A stretch of DNA of 64,000 nucleotides from Absidia repens (Eukaryota; Mucoromycota; Mucoromycetes; Mucorales; Cunninghamellaceae). Where the stretch lies: NCBI GenBank assembly GCA_002105175.1, contig MCGE01000017.1, forward strand, positions 496,001 through 560,000. The letters are read 5' to 3'. Position numbers and translations under genes: made by a program. The notes beneath the pieces are model-generated. The model ran no database searches and had not been told where the DNA came from. It saw nothing but the letters and a program-made list of their open reading frames with translations. The number at the start of each line of letters is the position of its first letter. The stretch's first letter is position 1. Below are positions 33,571 through 42,640 of this stretch, piece after piece.

Positions 33571-36389
33571 GTGGAAATGTTTATCATGAACTGATGTCCA
33601 TTCTTTTTTGTGATAGCATCAGCATAGCGCAAAGCATCCAATGGTGCGGTCAAGGCAGCGACATTAGGAAGATGGCTACGGAAATAGTTGACAATACCAA
33701 GAAATTGCTGAACACCTTTACCAGATGTCGGACGTTGCCATTCCAATACATTGCAGACCTTTCTGGGATCAAGATCATAGCCTTTATCAGACACGCAAAA
33801 ACCAAGTAGATATACTGCAGTTTGTGCCCAATGGCATTTCTTTGGATTCAAGATTAGGTTGGCTTCTGTTAACCGTTCTATGGCTGTGCAGACATGTGCG
33901 ATGTGCGACTTCATATCTGGGGAATAGACGACGACATCATCAACAAATGTATGGATAAACGGTAAATGCTTGAAAATAGTATTCATGACTCGTTGAAATT
34001 TTGCTGATAATGGTTTTAGACCGAAGGGTGCTCCTTGGAACATGTATTGACGTCCTCTGTGTGTGAAGGTTGTCTTATGTTGGTCATCTGGATGAATTTT
34101 AAAACGATGGAATGCACTTTTCAAGTCCAATGTGGTGAACACGGTGGCGCCATGCATACCTTCGAAGATATCTTTGATTAAAGGTAAAGGAAAAATGTCA
34201 TCTTTTAGATGTTTATTAATGTGGCGTGGGTCGAGACAGGGTCGACAGCCAGATACTAATCCTTTTTCGTCTTTCTTAGGTGCCAAAGTCAATGGACTAT
34301 TCCATGTGGTATTGACTGGGGCTTCAACGACTGTGCCATCCTTCAACCATTGTGCAACAGCTTCATCCACCAACGGCTGCATCTTTATAGCGATAGGATA
34401 TTGTCGATGATTTGTACGCTCTGTAGTCAAAGTAGGTGTATCCAATCTGATGATGGATTCTTCTAGTGGACAAAAAGAGGTAATTGGAACCTGTTGATTT
34501 TTTTCTGTGTATGGTTTAATCAGCTGTAGGAAGTTTTCTCTTTCCTGTAGGGTACCAGCCGGTGAATCATTAGGAACAGGTGGATTATCAACATGGTGAT
34601 TTTCTTTTGGTGTATGCAAATCATGATTTGGCCAAGTGTGTGGCAAGTTACTGATCATCACTCCGAATTTGTCAAGCAAGTCATTACCGATATAGCAATC
34701 AAGGCCATCAGCAAGATCTAGTACTTCGAAGGAATGTGATCTAGATACATTGTTGAATTCAATTTGGACAGGATGTGTTTTGCCGTAACTTAGTATAGTG
34801 TTATTTTTTCCAACTAGATGTAGAGTAGTTTTAGGGATAGAATCATGATTTGTTTTATTAAATAAAATATTATTATTTTTCAAAAAATCTATGCTAATCA
34901 CTGATATATCTGCGCCGGTGTCTAGTAGAGCCATGGCTTGTTTACTCTGTAGCAAAAGAGGAAAAACAAAATTTGTATTAGATGATTGTGTGATTGCATT
35001 GATGTATTTTTTAGGTGTGTTACCTGTCATAGAGTCATCGTGGGCTTGCACTCGTATGGCTTCCATAGATTCATTGAGATCCATGAGAGCAGAGTCCGCA
35101 GGATGGTTGGCCAGAGGCAAACGGAGAGAACGAACAAAAGGTTTCCTTGCCAGTTTGGCTTGCTTCGCGGGGCATTCCTTGTCATGTTGCGGGGACCAAG
35201 TGACGTTCTTGCAATGATAGCAAGGGTTGCGTATGGTGCTGGCAGAGGAAGGGAAGGAAGAGGAAGCAGAAGAGGAGGAAGCAGAAGAAGAGGAAGCAGT
35301 AGAGAAACCGGTACGACGGTTGTTGTTGCTGTTGTTGCTGTTGTTGGTTTTCAATTGGCGGCATTCGGCAGACGAATGGTTAGAGCCAGAGCCGTGATGG
35401 CTGCAGTATAGGTTTTTGTTGTGCCGTCCCGAAGAGTTCTTTTTCTTGTGGGGGACCACATCATCATCACCATCATCACCGAAGGAGCGCTTTTGGCGGC
35501 TGACCTTGTTAGCAATCTTCAAAACTTCAGATGCCGTAGCAGGAAGGTCACCAGGGGAGGAGTTTCCATGGAAGGAGCCAAGCACATTGCCTTGAAGGAC
35601 ACGGGGAAGAGCACGGAGACACAGCATGGCACTGGTTTTGTCATCGGACCATTGAGCTTCATGGGCAAGATTCTTGAATCGCAATCCAAAGTCGGCTACA
35701 GATTCCTTGGGATTCATGGTGACAGAGAAGAAGTCCAAAGTGCTGGTAATAAGACGATCCTTGACGCTGAATGCATCTTCCAGAATGGTTTTCGCTTCAG
35801 ACCAGGTACCATTAAATGACTTGAGTTGGCCAGAGAACCAGATGTCCACGTCTTCACCAGCCATGGCGTAGGACAAGTAAGATTTCCAATGGATGTTGAG
35901 GTCCAACTTGTAAAGATCCATCACCTTTTCAAACTTGCGTATAAAAGAGGCCACAGAGTCAAAGACGATGAGGTTGTGGTTCACCTTGGCATGAGAGGGC
36001 AATTGGAAGATAGGGATTGAATTGAGAATGCGGGGATTCACGGCTTCTTGATCCAAATTGACAAAATGTTTCTCCAAGGTCTTGATCTTGTCGGCATATA
36101 AATCCAGCTTGGTTTTGGTTTGGTTGTATGCAGGGTCATCAAAATCCATGAAGGTGAAAAAGATGGACAATTCCTTGGCTTCGGAGCGGAGTTCTGCCAA
36201 CTTTTCCTGAAGACTGGGCTTGGGGGCATGTTTGGAATCGGCAGAAGAAGTCATGACCATGTCTTCATCGTGAAGGTCGGTGAGAGCAGGAGCAGAGGAA
36301 GGAGCAGCAGGGGAGGACGAGACAGCAGCAACACCTTGAAGAATAGCTTCACCTTCGAGAGCAGAGACAAATTCATTGAGATTAGACAT
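33567..36389 (-). CDS. Chromovirus gag-protease-reverse transcriptase, upstream frame
   Basis: 940 residues from the ATG at 36389 (MSNLNEFVSALEGE); the frame is open to 36446 but only via GTG. Gag region at ~100-290 (FNGTWSEAKTILEDAF, ESVADFGLRFKNLAHEAQW). Two zinc-knuckle-like motifs of unusual spacing follow: CSHHGSGSNHSSAEC (CX2HX5HX4C) and CYHC...HDKEC (CX2CX8HX3C). The aspartic protease has ALLDTGADISVIS. Reverse transcriptase has FTTLDLKSAFHRFKIH, GAPFGLKPLSAKFQ and the catalytic FVDD. The frame stops at 33567, just past RT motif E/thumb and before RNase H. The last ~17 codons after the slippery site do not look like RT, so the stop is reached only if no frame change occurs. Confidence 0.9.
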   Translation of the reverse strand: MSNLNEFVSALEGEAILQGVAAVSSSPAAPSSAPALTDLHDEDMVMTSSADSKHAPKPSLQEKLAELRSEAKELSIFFTFMDFDDPAYNQTKTKLDLYADKIKTLEKHFVNLDQEAVNPRILNSIPIFQLPSHAKVNHNLIVFDSVASFIRKFEKVMDLYKLDLNIHWKSYLSYAMAGEDVDIWFSGQLKSFNGTWSEAKTILEDAFSVKDRLITSTLDFFSVTMNPKESVADFGLRFKNLAHEAQWSDDKTSAMLCLRALPRVLQGNVLGSFHGNSSPGDLPATASEVLKIANKVSRQKRSFGDDGDDDVVPHKKKNSSGRHNKNLYCSHHGSGSNHSSAECRQLKTNNSNNSNNNRRTGFSTASSSSASSSSASSSFPSSASTIRNPCYHCKNVTWSPQHDKECPAKQAKLARKPFVRSLRLPLANHPADSALMDLNESMEAIRVQAHDDSMTGNTPKKYINAITQSSNTNFVFPLLLQSKQAMALLDTGADISVISIDFLKNNNILFNKTNHDSIPKTTLHLVGKNNTILSYGKTHPVQIEFNNVSRSHSFEVLDLADGLDCYIGNDLLDKFGVMISNLPHTWPNHDLHTPKENHHVDNPPVPNDSPAGTLQERENFLQLIKPYTEKNQQVPITSFCPLEESIIRLDTPTLTTERTNHRQYPIAIKMQPLVDEAVAQWLKDGTVVEAPVNTTWNSPLTLAPKKDEKGLVSGCRPCLDPRHINKHLKDDIFPLPLIKDIFEGMHGATVFTTLDLKSAFHRFKIHPDDQHKTTFTHRGRQYMFQGAPFGLKPLSAKFQRVMNTIFKHLPFIHTFVDDVVVYSPDMKSHIAHVCTAIERLTEANLILNPKKCHWAQTAVYLLGFCVSDKGYDLDPRKVCNVLEWQRPTSGKGVQQFLGIVNYFRSHLPNVAALTAPLDALRYADAITKKNGHQFMINIST
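33603..33609 (-). promoter_or_regulatory. Candidate -1 frameshift heptamer A_AAA_AAG
   Basis: On the coding strand the upstream frame reads ACA AAA AAG, so A AAA AAG is in the correct X XXY YYZ register. A -1 slip here joins the upstream RT to conserved residues of the downstream frame. It may be programmed, or simply a one-base indel in an A run. Confidence 0.5.
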
Positions 36390-36455
36390 GATACAGAGAG
36401 AAAAAATAAATAAATCGGAGTTTGGATAAAAAAAACGAGTATTCACTTAAAAAAA

Positions 36456-36778
36456 TGAAATGGATGGAAGGTAATAAAAAGACAAGAGTAAAATAAGTGA
36501 TACAATTGATATGGTTTTTATTTAATTGATAAAATGTCAAGTCTTTTTATAATAAAATGAAGATATTTGTGGCTGTGGATGGGAGCATGATAACGGTGTA
36601 TTTGAGACTACGGATAGTTGAGGCTGTGTGCTATCTGATGTGTTGAATGACAAGTGTGAGAATAAGTGGGGAATTCAGGGGTAAAAAATAGAGTGAAGAG
36701 ATAAGTCGGATATACAAATGATGATGGCATAGATGCTTTTGATGTAAATATTGCTAAGCAGGAACCAGGAATACGACA
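36456..36778 (-). repeat. 5' LTR of the chromovirus
   Basis: 323 bp, plus-strand ends TGAAATGG...TACGACA, nearly identical to the 3' LTR. Target duplication GTTAT immediately follows. Confidence 0.92.
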
Positions 36779-36783
36779 GTTAT

Positions 36784-36844
36784 ATCACTTATTTCTTATA
36801 ACGTCTTCTTATTATTTCTATCAAATATTACAGTAACCATTTCA
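36784..36844 (+). repeat. Older LTR relic interrupted by the chromovirus (right part)
   Basis: Continuation of the relic that starts at 30639. ATCACTTATTT corresponds to the 3' portion of family 1 LTRs read in plus orientation, ending near ATTTCA. Confidence 0.5.
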
Positions 36845-37064
36845 CTATGACTCACTTAGCTATAGAAAAAGATATAAATATGACATGTTTGAATATTAAA
36901 TAAAAAGAGTAACCAATTGTATCACTTATTCGTACCTTTGCGTTTATTTCAGCGGTTACCCATTGCGTCCCAACAATTGTACCTTGTCGCTCTCCAGCAT
37001 ATCCTTATACTGGCTATGTTTCACTTGGTCTACAATCAAGATCAAAAGATTAATCATCTATCTA
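36845..37064. other. Inter-repeat sequence
   Basis: No gene. One further LTR-like string (ACCAATTGTATCACTTATT, 36911-36929) suggests another degraded family 1 fragment. Confidence 0.35.
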
Positions 37065-37401
37065 TGTGGTGTTTATTAGGTGTTGGAAGTAAAAAGTGAA
37101 AATAAAAAAAAATAATGAATGTGGGTGCTCCCACATTTGACACATAAAATCTATTTTTATTTTTGTCCCTGAACGGGAATTCAATTTCATAACACTGACA
37201 GCTAGTATTTAGATTTTTTTTTATTGGTACTGAAATTAGATTTTATAGAATCTAATTACTGGACTATGATTTTTTTTATTCTCAGTTTTTACTTTTTTTT
37301 TTTTAAAAGCAAAGGTTTTTTTACCCATTGGGTTTTTCCTGTTCTTCCTCATTATTATTAAAATAATAAAGTCACTTTATTTAGTCTCGTATTTCATCAC
37401 A
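37065..37401 (+). repeat. Solo LTR, family 2, with target duplication ATCTA
   Basis: 337 bp, TGTGGTGTTTATTAGG...TTTCATCACA. Direct repeats ATCTA at 37060-37064 and 37402-37406. Inverted relative to the copy at 26022-26340; contains the palindrome TGTGGGTGCTCCCACA. Confidence 0.82.
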
Positions 37402-37465
37402 ATCTATTCCATAATACACTATTTTATTCCCTCATCTTGAACTCTACCAATAATCCATTATCATC

Positions 37466-38379
37466 TGTAAAATGGTGTATATAAAGAAAAAAATAAAAAA
37501 AAATAAAAAGTAGAAAATAAAAAGTGGGACAGGTAGAATTAAGTGAGATTCTTGTATATCGTTTTTATTAATAAAAATGTCACTCTTTATATACTATATC
37601 TTATGTTTCATTAGAAATAGATATTACATGGGTTTATTGTTATTATTATTTTTTATCATTGTCGCATCATGAAAAATGATGGCATAAAAATAAAAGCTGT
37701 TCCTGAAGAAATTGAAATTCCGATTAGGAACACTGCATGATAAAAATAAATAATCACGCAACATTGTGATAGAAGAAAAGAAAATAATGATTCACTTCAT
37801 GAAATCATTAGGTCCCATAAAATAGAATAAAAGAAAATAAAATACCCTTGCAATAACATCAATCATATCATCATACACCTAATATCAGAACATCATACGA
37901 TCATAATAAAAATAATGATCATGATAAAAAATAATAATAACAATAAACCCATGTAATATCTATTTCTAATGAAACATAAGATATAGTATATAAAGAGTGA
38001 CATTTTTATTAATAAAAACCATATACAAGAATCTCACTTAATTCTACCTGTCCCACTTTTTATTTTCTACTTTTTATTTTTTTTATTTTTTTCTTTATAT
38101 ACGTTATTTCACAATCATGATCATTATTTTTATTATGATCGTATGATGTTCTGATATTAGGTGTATGATGATATGATTGATATTATTGCAAGGGTATTTT
38201 ATTTTCTTTTATTCTATTTTATGGGACCTAATGATTTCATGAAGTGAATCATTATTTTCTTTTCTTCTATCACAATGTTGCGTGATTATTTATTTTTATC
38301 ATGCAGTGTTCCTAATCGGAATTTCAATTTCTTCAGGAACAGCTTTTATTTTTATGCCATCATTTTTCATGATGCGACA
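37466..38379 (-). repeat. Solo LTR A (family 3), split by LTR B; target duplication TCATC
   Basis: Outer LTR starts TGTAAAATGGTGTATATAAAG and ends ...TTCATGATGCGACA, with TCATC at 37461-37465 and 38380-38384. Removing the inner copy (37660-38113 plus one 5-bp duplication) leaves about 455 bp that is the reverse complement of LTR B. Confidence 0.85.
37660..38113 (+). repeat. Solo LTR B (family 3), nested in LTR A; target duplication ATCAT
   Basis: 454 bp, TGTCGCATCATGAAAA...GTTATTTCACA. Direct repeats ATCAT at 37655-37659 and 38114-38118. It has landed in its own family member in the opposite orientation, giving an X-Y-X'-Y' arrangement that could extrude strong hairpins. Confidence 0.87.
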
Positions 38380-38384
38380 TCATC

Positions 38385-38560
38385 TACAATCATCTATCAT
38401 CATAAATTTATTATTCCAACAATCGCTTCCCCTAACTTTTACTATAAAAACCCACTGTCATTTTATTACATAAAAACCGTACCAATTGTATCACTTATTT
38501 TACTATTGTCTTATTTTATAACAAACATTTTAATTGCGTCACTTGTTTACTTTCGTCCCT
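38385..38560 (+). repeat. Degraded family 1-like LTR fragment
   Basis: ACTATAAAAACCCACTGTCA and ACCAATTGTATCACTTATTT resemble the 3' half of family 1 LTRs in plus orientation (compare 31118-31160). Boundaries are uncertain. Confidence 0.45.
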
Positions 38561-38940
38561 TATTATTACAACAATTTCCGGCTCCCAATTTAGTAGCCAT
38601 GAAATAGTCATGAAATATGTTTTGAAAATTGTCTAAATATAATTTTATATTGATAAAGTGATAGAGGATACTCACAAGACCATTTCTACTAATGCTGTTT
38701 TTCTCTCGCCTATTTGCTTCCTTCCTCATCACAACAATCCTCACCATTCAACTTTGGATCTGTAGAATAGTATACATTAGAATACCTCATTCTTCATTCA
38801 TGAATAAAACCTTTTTTATTAAAACATCGCTAAACTTAAGTCACTAAACTAAAGGGAGGGGAATGAAAGGATCTCGGAGCAGTCGAGGGATCTTGAGGGA
38901 TGTCATGAAAAAAAGAGAGAGATAGTCCCTTTTCAAAAAA
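38561..38940. other. Inter-repeat sequence
   Basis: No gene recognised; AT-rich, with an AATAAAACC string near 38803. Confidence 0.35.
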
Positions 38941-39615
38941 ATACCTGCCCCACAACTCCCGCCCACAAAAAAGTACCCCGCACAACCCACCCTAAAAAAA
39001 GACCTCCCTCAAAAACCCCAAAAAAGACCTCCCCCCACAACCCCCAAAAAAGTACCTCCCCCACTACCCCCAAAAAAGACCTCCCCCACTACCCCCAAAA
39101 AAGACCTCCCCCATACACCCCCGAAAAAGACCTCCCCCCATACACCCCGAAAAAGATCTCCCCCCATACACCCCCAAAAAAGATCTCCCCCATACACCCC
39201 CAAAAAAGACCTCCCCCCATACACCCCCAAAAAAAAACCTCCCCCCCATACACCCCAAAAAGACCTCCCCCATACACCCCAAAAAAGACCTCCCCCCAAC
39301 CCCCAAAAAAGACCCTCCCCCCATACACCCCCGAAAAAGACTCCCCCTATACACCCCCAAAAAGACCTCCCCCATACACCCCCGAAAAAGATCTCCCCCT
39401 ATACACCCCCAAAAAAGACCCTCCCCCCATACACCCCGAAAAAGATCTCCCCCCATACACCCCCAAAAAAAATCTCCCCCCCTACACCCCCAAAAAAGAC
39501 CTCCCCCATACACCCCCAAAAAAGACCCTCCCCCCATACACCCCGAAAAAGATCTCCCCCCATACACCCCCAAAAAAAAAGTACCTCACCCACTACCCCC
39601 ATAACCCCCTCAAAA
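38941..39615 (-). repeat. G-rich ~27-bp minisatellite (G-quadruplex-prone)
   Basis: Twenty-odd head-to-tail units of the type CCCCCATACACCCCCAAAAAAGACCT (too long to give in full variants), purine/pyrimidine-skewed, the minus strand carrying repeated runs of four to six G. All three minus-strand frames stay open for long stretches and give Gly/Phe/Tyr-rich pseudo-ORFs; these follow from the repeat and are not called as genes. Unit length varies by one or two bases through A and C run length. Confidence 0.85.
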
Positions 39616-40414
39616 AATAGCGCCCAAAAAGTCTGGTTTATTTGAGCCAAAACCAAAATCAGTAGGTCTAACTAACCAAAAGGCCTGAAGAAGGAATGAT
39701 GTATAAAAAAGGGATCTCTATGATGGATCTGTAAGAGGAATTTCTAAGAGGGATCTGTAAGAGGAATTTCTAAGAGGGATCTGTAAAAGGGATCTCTAAG
39801 TGGGATTTCTAAGGGGGGATTTCTAAGAGGGATTTGCAAACTTTTAACGACGTTTAGACACACATCATTGAAGTACAGACAAGTGGCAAAGACAAATTTT
39901 ATTGAAGCAGAGACATGTTTTATTGAAGGAAAAAGACAAACGAAGCTAATCACGACACCTCCGAAATCCTAGATCCAAAATGAAAGGGTTTCCCCATGCT
40001 TCTTGCAATCCCTTTTCTAAAACACTTCTAAACTATTTCTAATAGAAAGCCAAAGCCATCAGCTCCGCAACGGGCCAAAAAACCATGACGAAAAAATAAT
40101 TTTTCATTAAAAAAAAAGAAAAGAAAGAGAAAGAGAGAGAGAAAATGGGGGATGACGCTCCAAAAATAATTCAGGCTAAGCGGGCTTTGATTTTCAACCC
40201 CGTCACGAAAAATCTGGAGGGCTGTCAACAAACAAAAACAAAGTCGGAAGCCCTAATAACAAGCCCCTACTGTATGTTTCAGTATTGCTTACAACATTAT
40301 AGCATGTAGAAGCATTTACCGTACGAAATTGGTTTGAAAAATAGATCACCGCACTATAGGGATACACTAACAAGCAAGAATAGTATGTAGAATAGTCTAC
40401 CGCAATAGAGTAGT

Positions 40415-41050
40415 TGAAATGGATGGAAGATAATAAAAAGACAAGAGTAAAATAAGTGATACTGTTATATTATAGAATAAAATAGGACTTGTTATCAAGT
40501 ATTGTGAAACTTTTGGATAATTCTTTATTTCTATTCAAATGTATTGTCTTATTTATACTGATGTGATGGTATGTGGTTATGTAAAAATAGGGGTGATGAA
40601 TATGATAGGAATTTGTGTAGTGTGTGATTCGGGGTCTGAATTACGTATTATGGAATGATCGCATATGCATGAACTAAGGTATAGGAATAAGTGTATAGAT
40701 AAATATGAATATGTATATATGAAAAGGTATATGGTAGATGGAATGATAGGTGAATGTGTTGGTATACAACAGATACAATTGATATGGTTTTATTTAATTG
40801 ATAAAATGTCAAGACTTTTTATAATAAAATGAAGATATTTGTGGCTGTGGATGGGAGCATGATAACGGTGTATTTGACACTACGGATAATTGAGGCTGTG
40901 TGCTATCTGATGTGTTGAATGACAAGTGTGAGAATAAGTGGGGAATTCAGGGGTAAAAAATAGAGTGAAGAGATAAGTCGGATATACAAATGATGATGGC
41001 ATAGATGCTTTTGATGTAAATATTGCTAAGCAGGAACCAGGAATACGACA
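40415..41050 (-). repeat. Solo LTR of the chromovirus family, with target duplication GTAGT and a nested LTR
   Basis: Ends TGAAATGGATGGAAG and GGAATACGACA, as in the intact element; direct repeats GTAGT at 40410-40414 and 41051-41055. Apart from a 309-bp insert plus its duplication it is close to the 323-bp LTR, so it is a young solo LTR. Confidence 0.88.
40463..40771. repeat. Solo LTR, family 4, nested in the family 1 solo LTR; target duplication GATAC
   Basis: 309 bp starting TGTTATATTATAG and ending GGTATACAACA, flanked by GATAC at 40458-40462 and 40772-40776. The short inverted ends (TGTT.TA) and 5-bp duplication mark an LTR. I saw no second copy in the window. Confidence 0.8.
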
Positions 41051-41449
41051 GTAGTATGTACAATAGCCTGTCACAGTAGAATAGCTTTGCCATTCCATTG
41101 TTCATTGCAAAATAAAAAAGCTTTTATTGAATAATGATAGGTAGTCAATACTATACTAAAAGGAAAGAAGATGTAAAAATAGGGGGGCCGCTAATAGTAG
41201 TTGAGAGAGGTGCTAATCTAGATGAATGGTGTAGAAGAAGGAACGATGTACGATGAAAAAGGGATTTCTAAAAGGGATCTCTATAAAAGGGGATCTCCAA
41301 ACTTCTAATGAAGCCTAAACACACATTTTTTCCAAACAAAGACAAGGTTTATTGAAGCAGATATATGCTTTATTGAAGAAAAGAGACATATACATGTACT
41401 GAGCTAATCAAGACATTTCCCCAAGATTCTAGAAAAACAGGGAAGGGAT

Positions 41450-41535
41450 TAGGGCCTCCGCCATTTCGCACTTTGGTGGGCAGTCCCTTGGGGCCCGACG
41501 GTCGTGCTCAGCGCGTCTTCAATGGTCCAAATCCT
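41450..41535 (-). repeat. GC-rich repeat unit U, inverted copy
   Basis: Reverse complement of the units at 42226-42545: CCATTTCGCACTTTGG, GGGGCCCGACGG and GCTCAGCGCGTC. It joins H repeat sequence abruptly at a GATTCTAG-like string. Confidence 0.7.
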
Positions 41536-42225
41536 TATCTAAAATATCTAACTAAGATAAAGATCTATGACTTTGAAACTTGCTACCTTTTCTCCAATCA
41601 CACCACGTAAAACCTCTCTGACTTTGTATTTTCAATCCATTTCCTCCACTCACATCACTGTATCCATGTCGCTGTTACAATGTTGAGGAGGTTTTTTTTT
41701 TTTGGCAACTATACGTAGCATATTACACAACGAGCTGCGGTTTTTTTTTTTCTACGCATAAATCCCACACCCCTCACACTCTGTTTTTCCACGCACATAC
41801 GCCATGCTCATTCAGCGAGACAATGAAAGTCATGAAAGAGAATAATAGTAAATAGACAAGACATGTTTAATTCTGATATAGATACAATATAAACTATGAC
41901 AACTAACGCAAAGTCGAGCGAATGACACTATTCTAAAATGATTGCTAATTTGATGAGGGTCAAAGATCACGAATCCAAAATGGAAGGGTTTCCCCATGAT
42001 GTTTGTGTTGCACTTTTCAAAAGGCTCCTGATTCAAGTTCTAATCACTAATCCAAGATCACTAAATCCGCAGTTGAAGTTGATGTTCTGAAAGAAAAAAA
42101 AAAAAGAAAAGAAAGAAAGAGGAAGAAAAAAAAAAGGGCCAACAGAAATTTTAAATCCATGAGAGGCGGAGTGCAAATGGTTCAGTCACCCTATTTTTCG
42201 ACATTCCATTTTTTTTAAAGAGTAT
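41536..42225 (-). repeat. Spacer with a conserved-core repeat (subgroup B, minus sense)
   Basis: 41830-42060 contains, in minus sense, GCAACACAAACATCATGGGG then the core ATGGGGAAACCCTTCCAT (41980-42000), AAATTAGC and AATTAAACATGTC, the same order as other core repeats. The remainder has T-runs (41692-41704, 41741-41752) and A/G-runs, and no gene. Confidence 0.55.
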
Positions 42226-42640
42226 CTATTGACGACGCGCTGAGCAAGACGGTTGGGCCCCAAGGGGCTGCCCACCATAGTGCGAAATGGCGGAGGCCTT
42301 AGTCCCTTCCCTGTTTTTTTTTTTTTCAGCACACATAAAAAACCCATTGCCGATGCGCTGTGCACGACGGTTGGGCCCCAAGGGGCTGCCCACCATAGTG
42401 CGAAATGGCGGAGGCCCTAATCCCTTCCCTATTTTTTTTTCAGCACACATAAAAAACCCATAGACGACGCGCTGAGCACGACGGTCGGGCCCCAAGGGGC
42501 CGCCCATCAAAGTGCGAAATGGCGGAGGCTTTAATCCTATCCCATCGAAACCCACACTTTAATAAAAAAACTGTGACACCCAGTAAATCGAAAGATTTCC
42601 AAAAGCTCCAGCGGAGCGCCAGAGCGTTTATTGTACAAAT
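42226..42640 (+). repeat. GC-rich repeat unit U, three tandem copies plus hairpin tail
   Basis: Three ~115-bp units starting at about 42226, 42345 and 42461. Each has GACGACGCGCTGAGCA-like, GGGCCCCAAGGGG and GTGCGAAATGGCGGAGG strings, joined by a T-run plus CAGCACACATAAAAAACCC. The third unit continues into AAATCGAAAGATTTCC and GCTCCAGCGGAGC (a perfect 5-bp-stem hairpin). The minus strand reads as PPPFRT..G.PLGP.RRAQR in several units, but units differ in frame, so coding is not claimed. Confidence 0.75.

Larger units (their letters stand above)
31165..36783 (-). mobile_element. Ty3/gypsy chromovirus, nearly complete, with target duplication GTTAT
   Basis: LTR retrotransposon on the minus strand: 323-bp LTRs at 36456-36778 (5') and 31170-31492 (3') that I could distinguish by one base (AAGGTAATA versus AAGATAATA). 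Each is bounded TG...CA. The 5-bp target duplication GTTAT occurs at 31165-31169 and 36779-36783. Order: gag, protease, reverse transcriptase, RNase H, integrase, chromodomain. A purine-rich tract (minus-strand GGAAGAGGGTTA, 31493-31504) abuts the 3' LTR as a polypurine tract. The sequence next to the 5' LTR has no evident tRNA 3'-end complement, so self-priming is possible. The two nearly identical LTRs indicate a recent insertion. Confidence 0.93.
39650..41450 (-). repeat. Complex repeat H, inverted copy, interrupted by a solo LTR
   Basis: Reverse-complement copy of the H repeats. From the right: GGATGGCA-like, CCGCTAATAGTAGTTGAGAGAGG, GAAGAAGGAACGATGTA, 13-bp GGGATCTCT-type units, and AATAAA blocks (both near 41345-41380 and at 39895-39935). 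The conserved core is at 39976-40000 in minus sense, and the tail at 40028-40410 matches 30302-30600. Two sets of GGGATCTCT units (39711-39835 and 41257-41300) show it is itself composite. A family 1 solo LTR sits at 40415-41050. Confidence 0.65.

Noticed and set aside
36390..36446. Longer gag start
   Set aside because: The frame is open but begins with GTG directly after the LTR; the ATG at 36389 gives a normal gag N-terminus.
39009..39656. Long Gly/Phe/Tyr-rich ORFs on the minus strand (up to 169 codons)
   Set aside because: They are produced by the ~27-bp minisatellite being free of stops in several frames at once; no start context, introns or non-repeat sequence support a gene.
41450..42545. 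Telomere-like GATTAGGG strings
   Set aside because: Single copies inside the U unit, not tandem TTAGGG arrays.
42226..42555. 109-codon ORF with PPPFRT and PLGP.RRAQR repeats
   Set aside because: It follows the GC-rich U repeat; units are not in a constant frame and the flanks are non-coding. Kept as a repeat, noted as a curiosity only.
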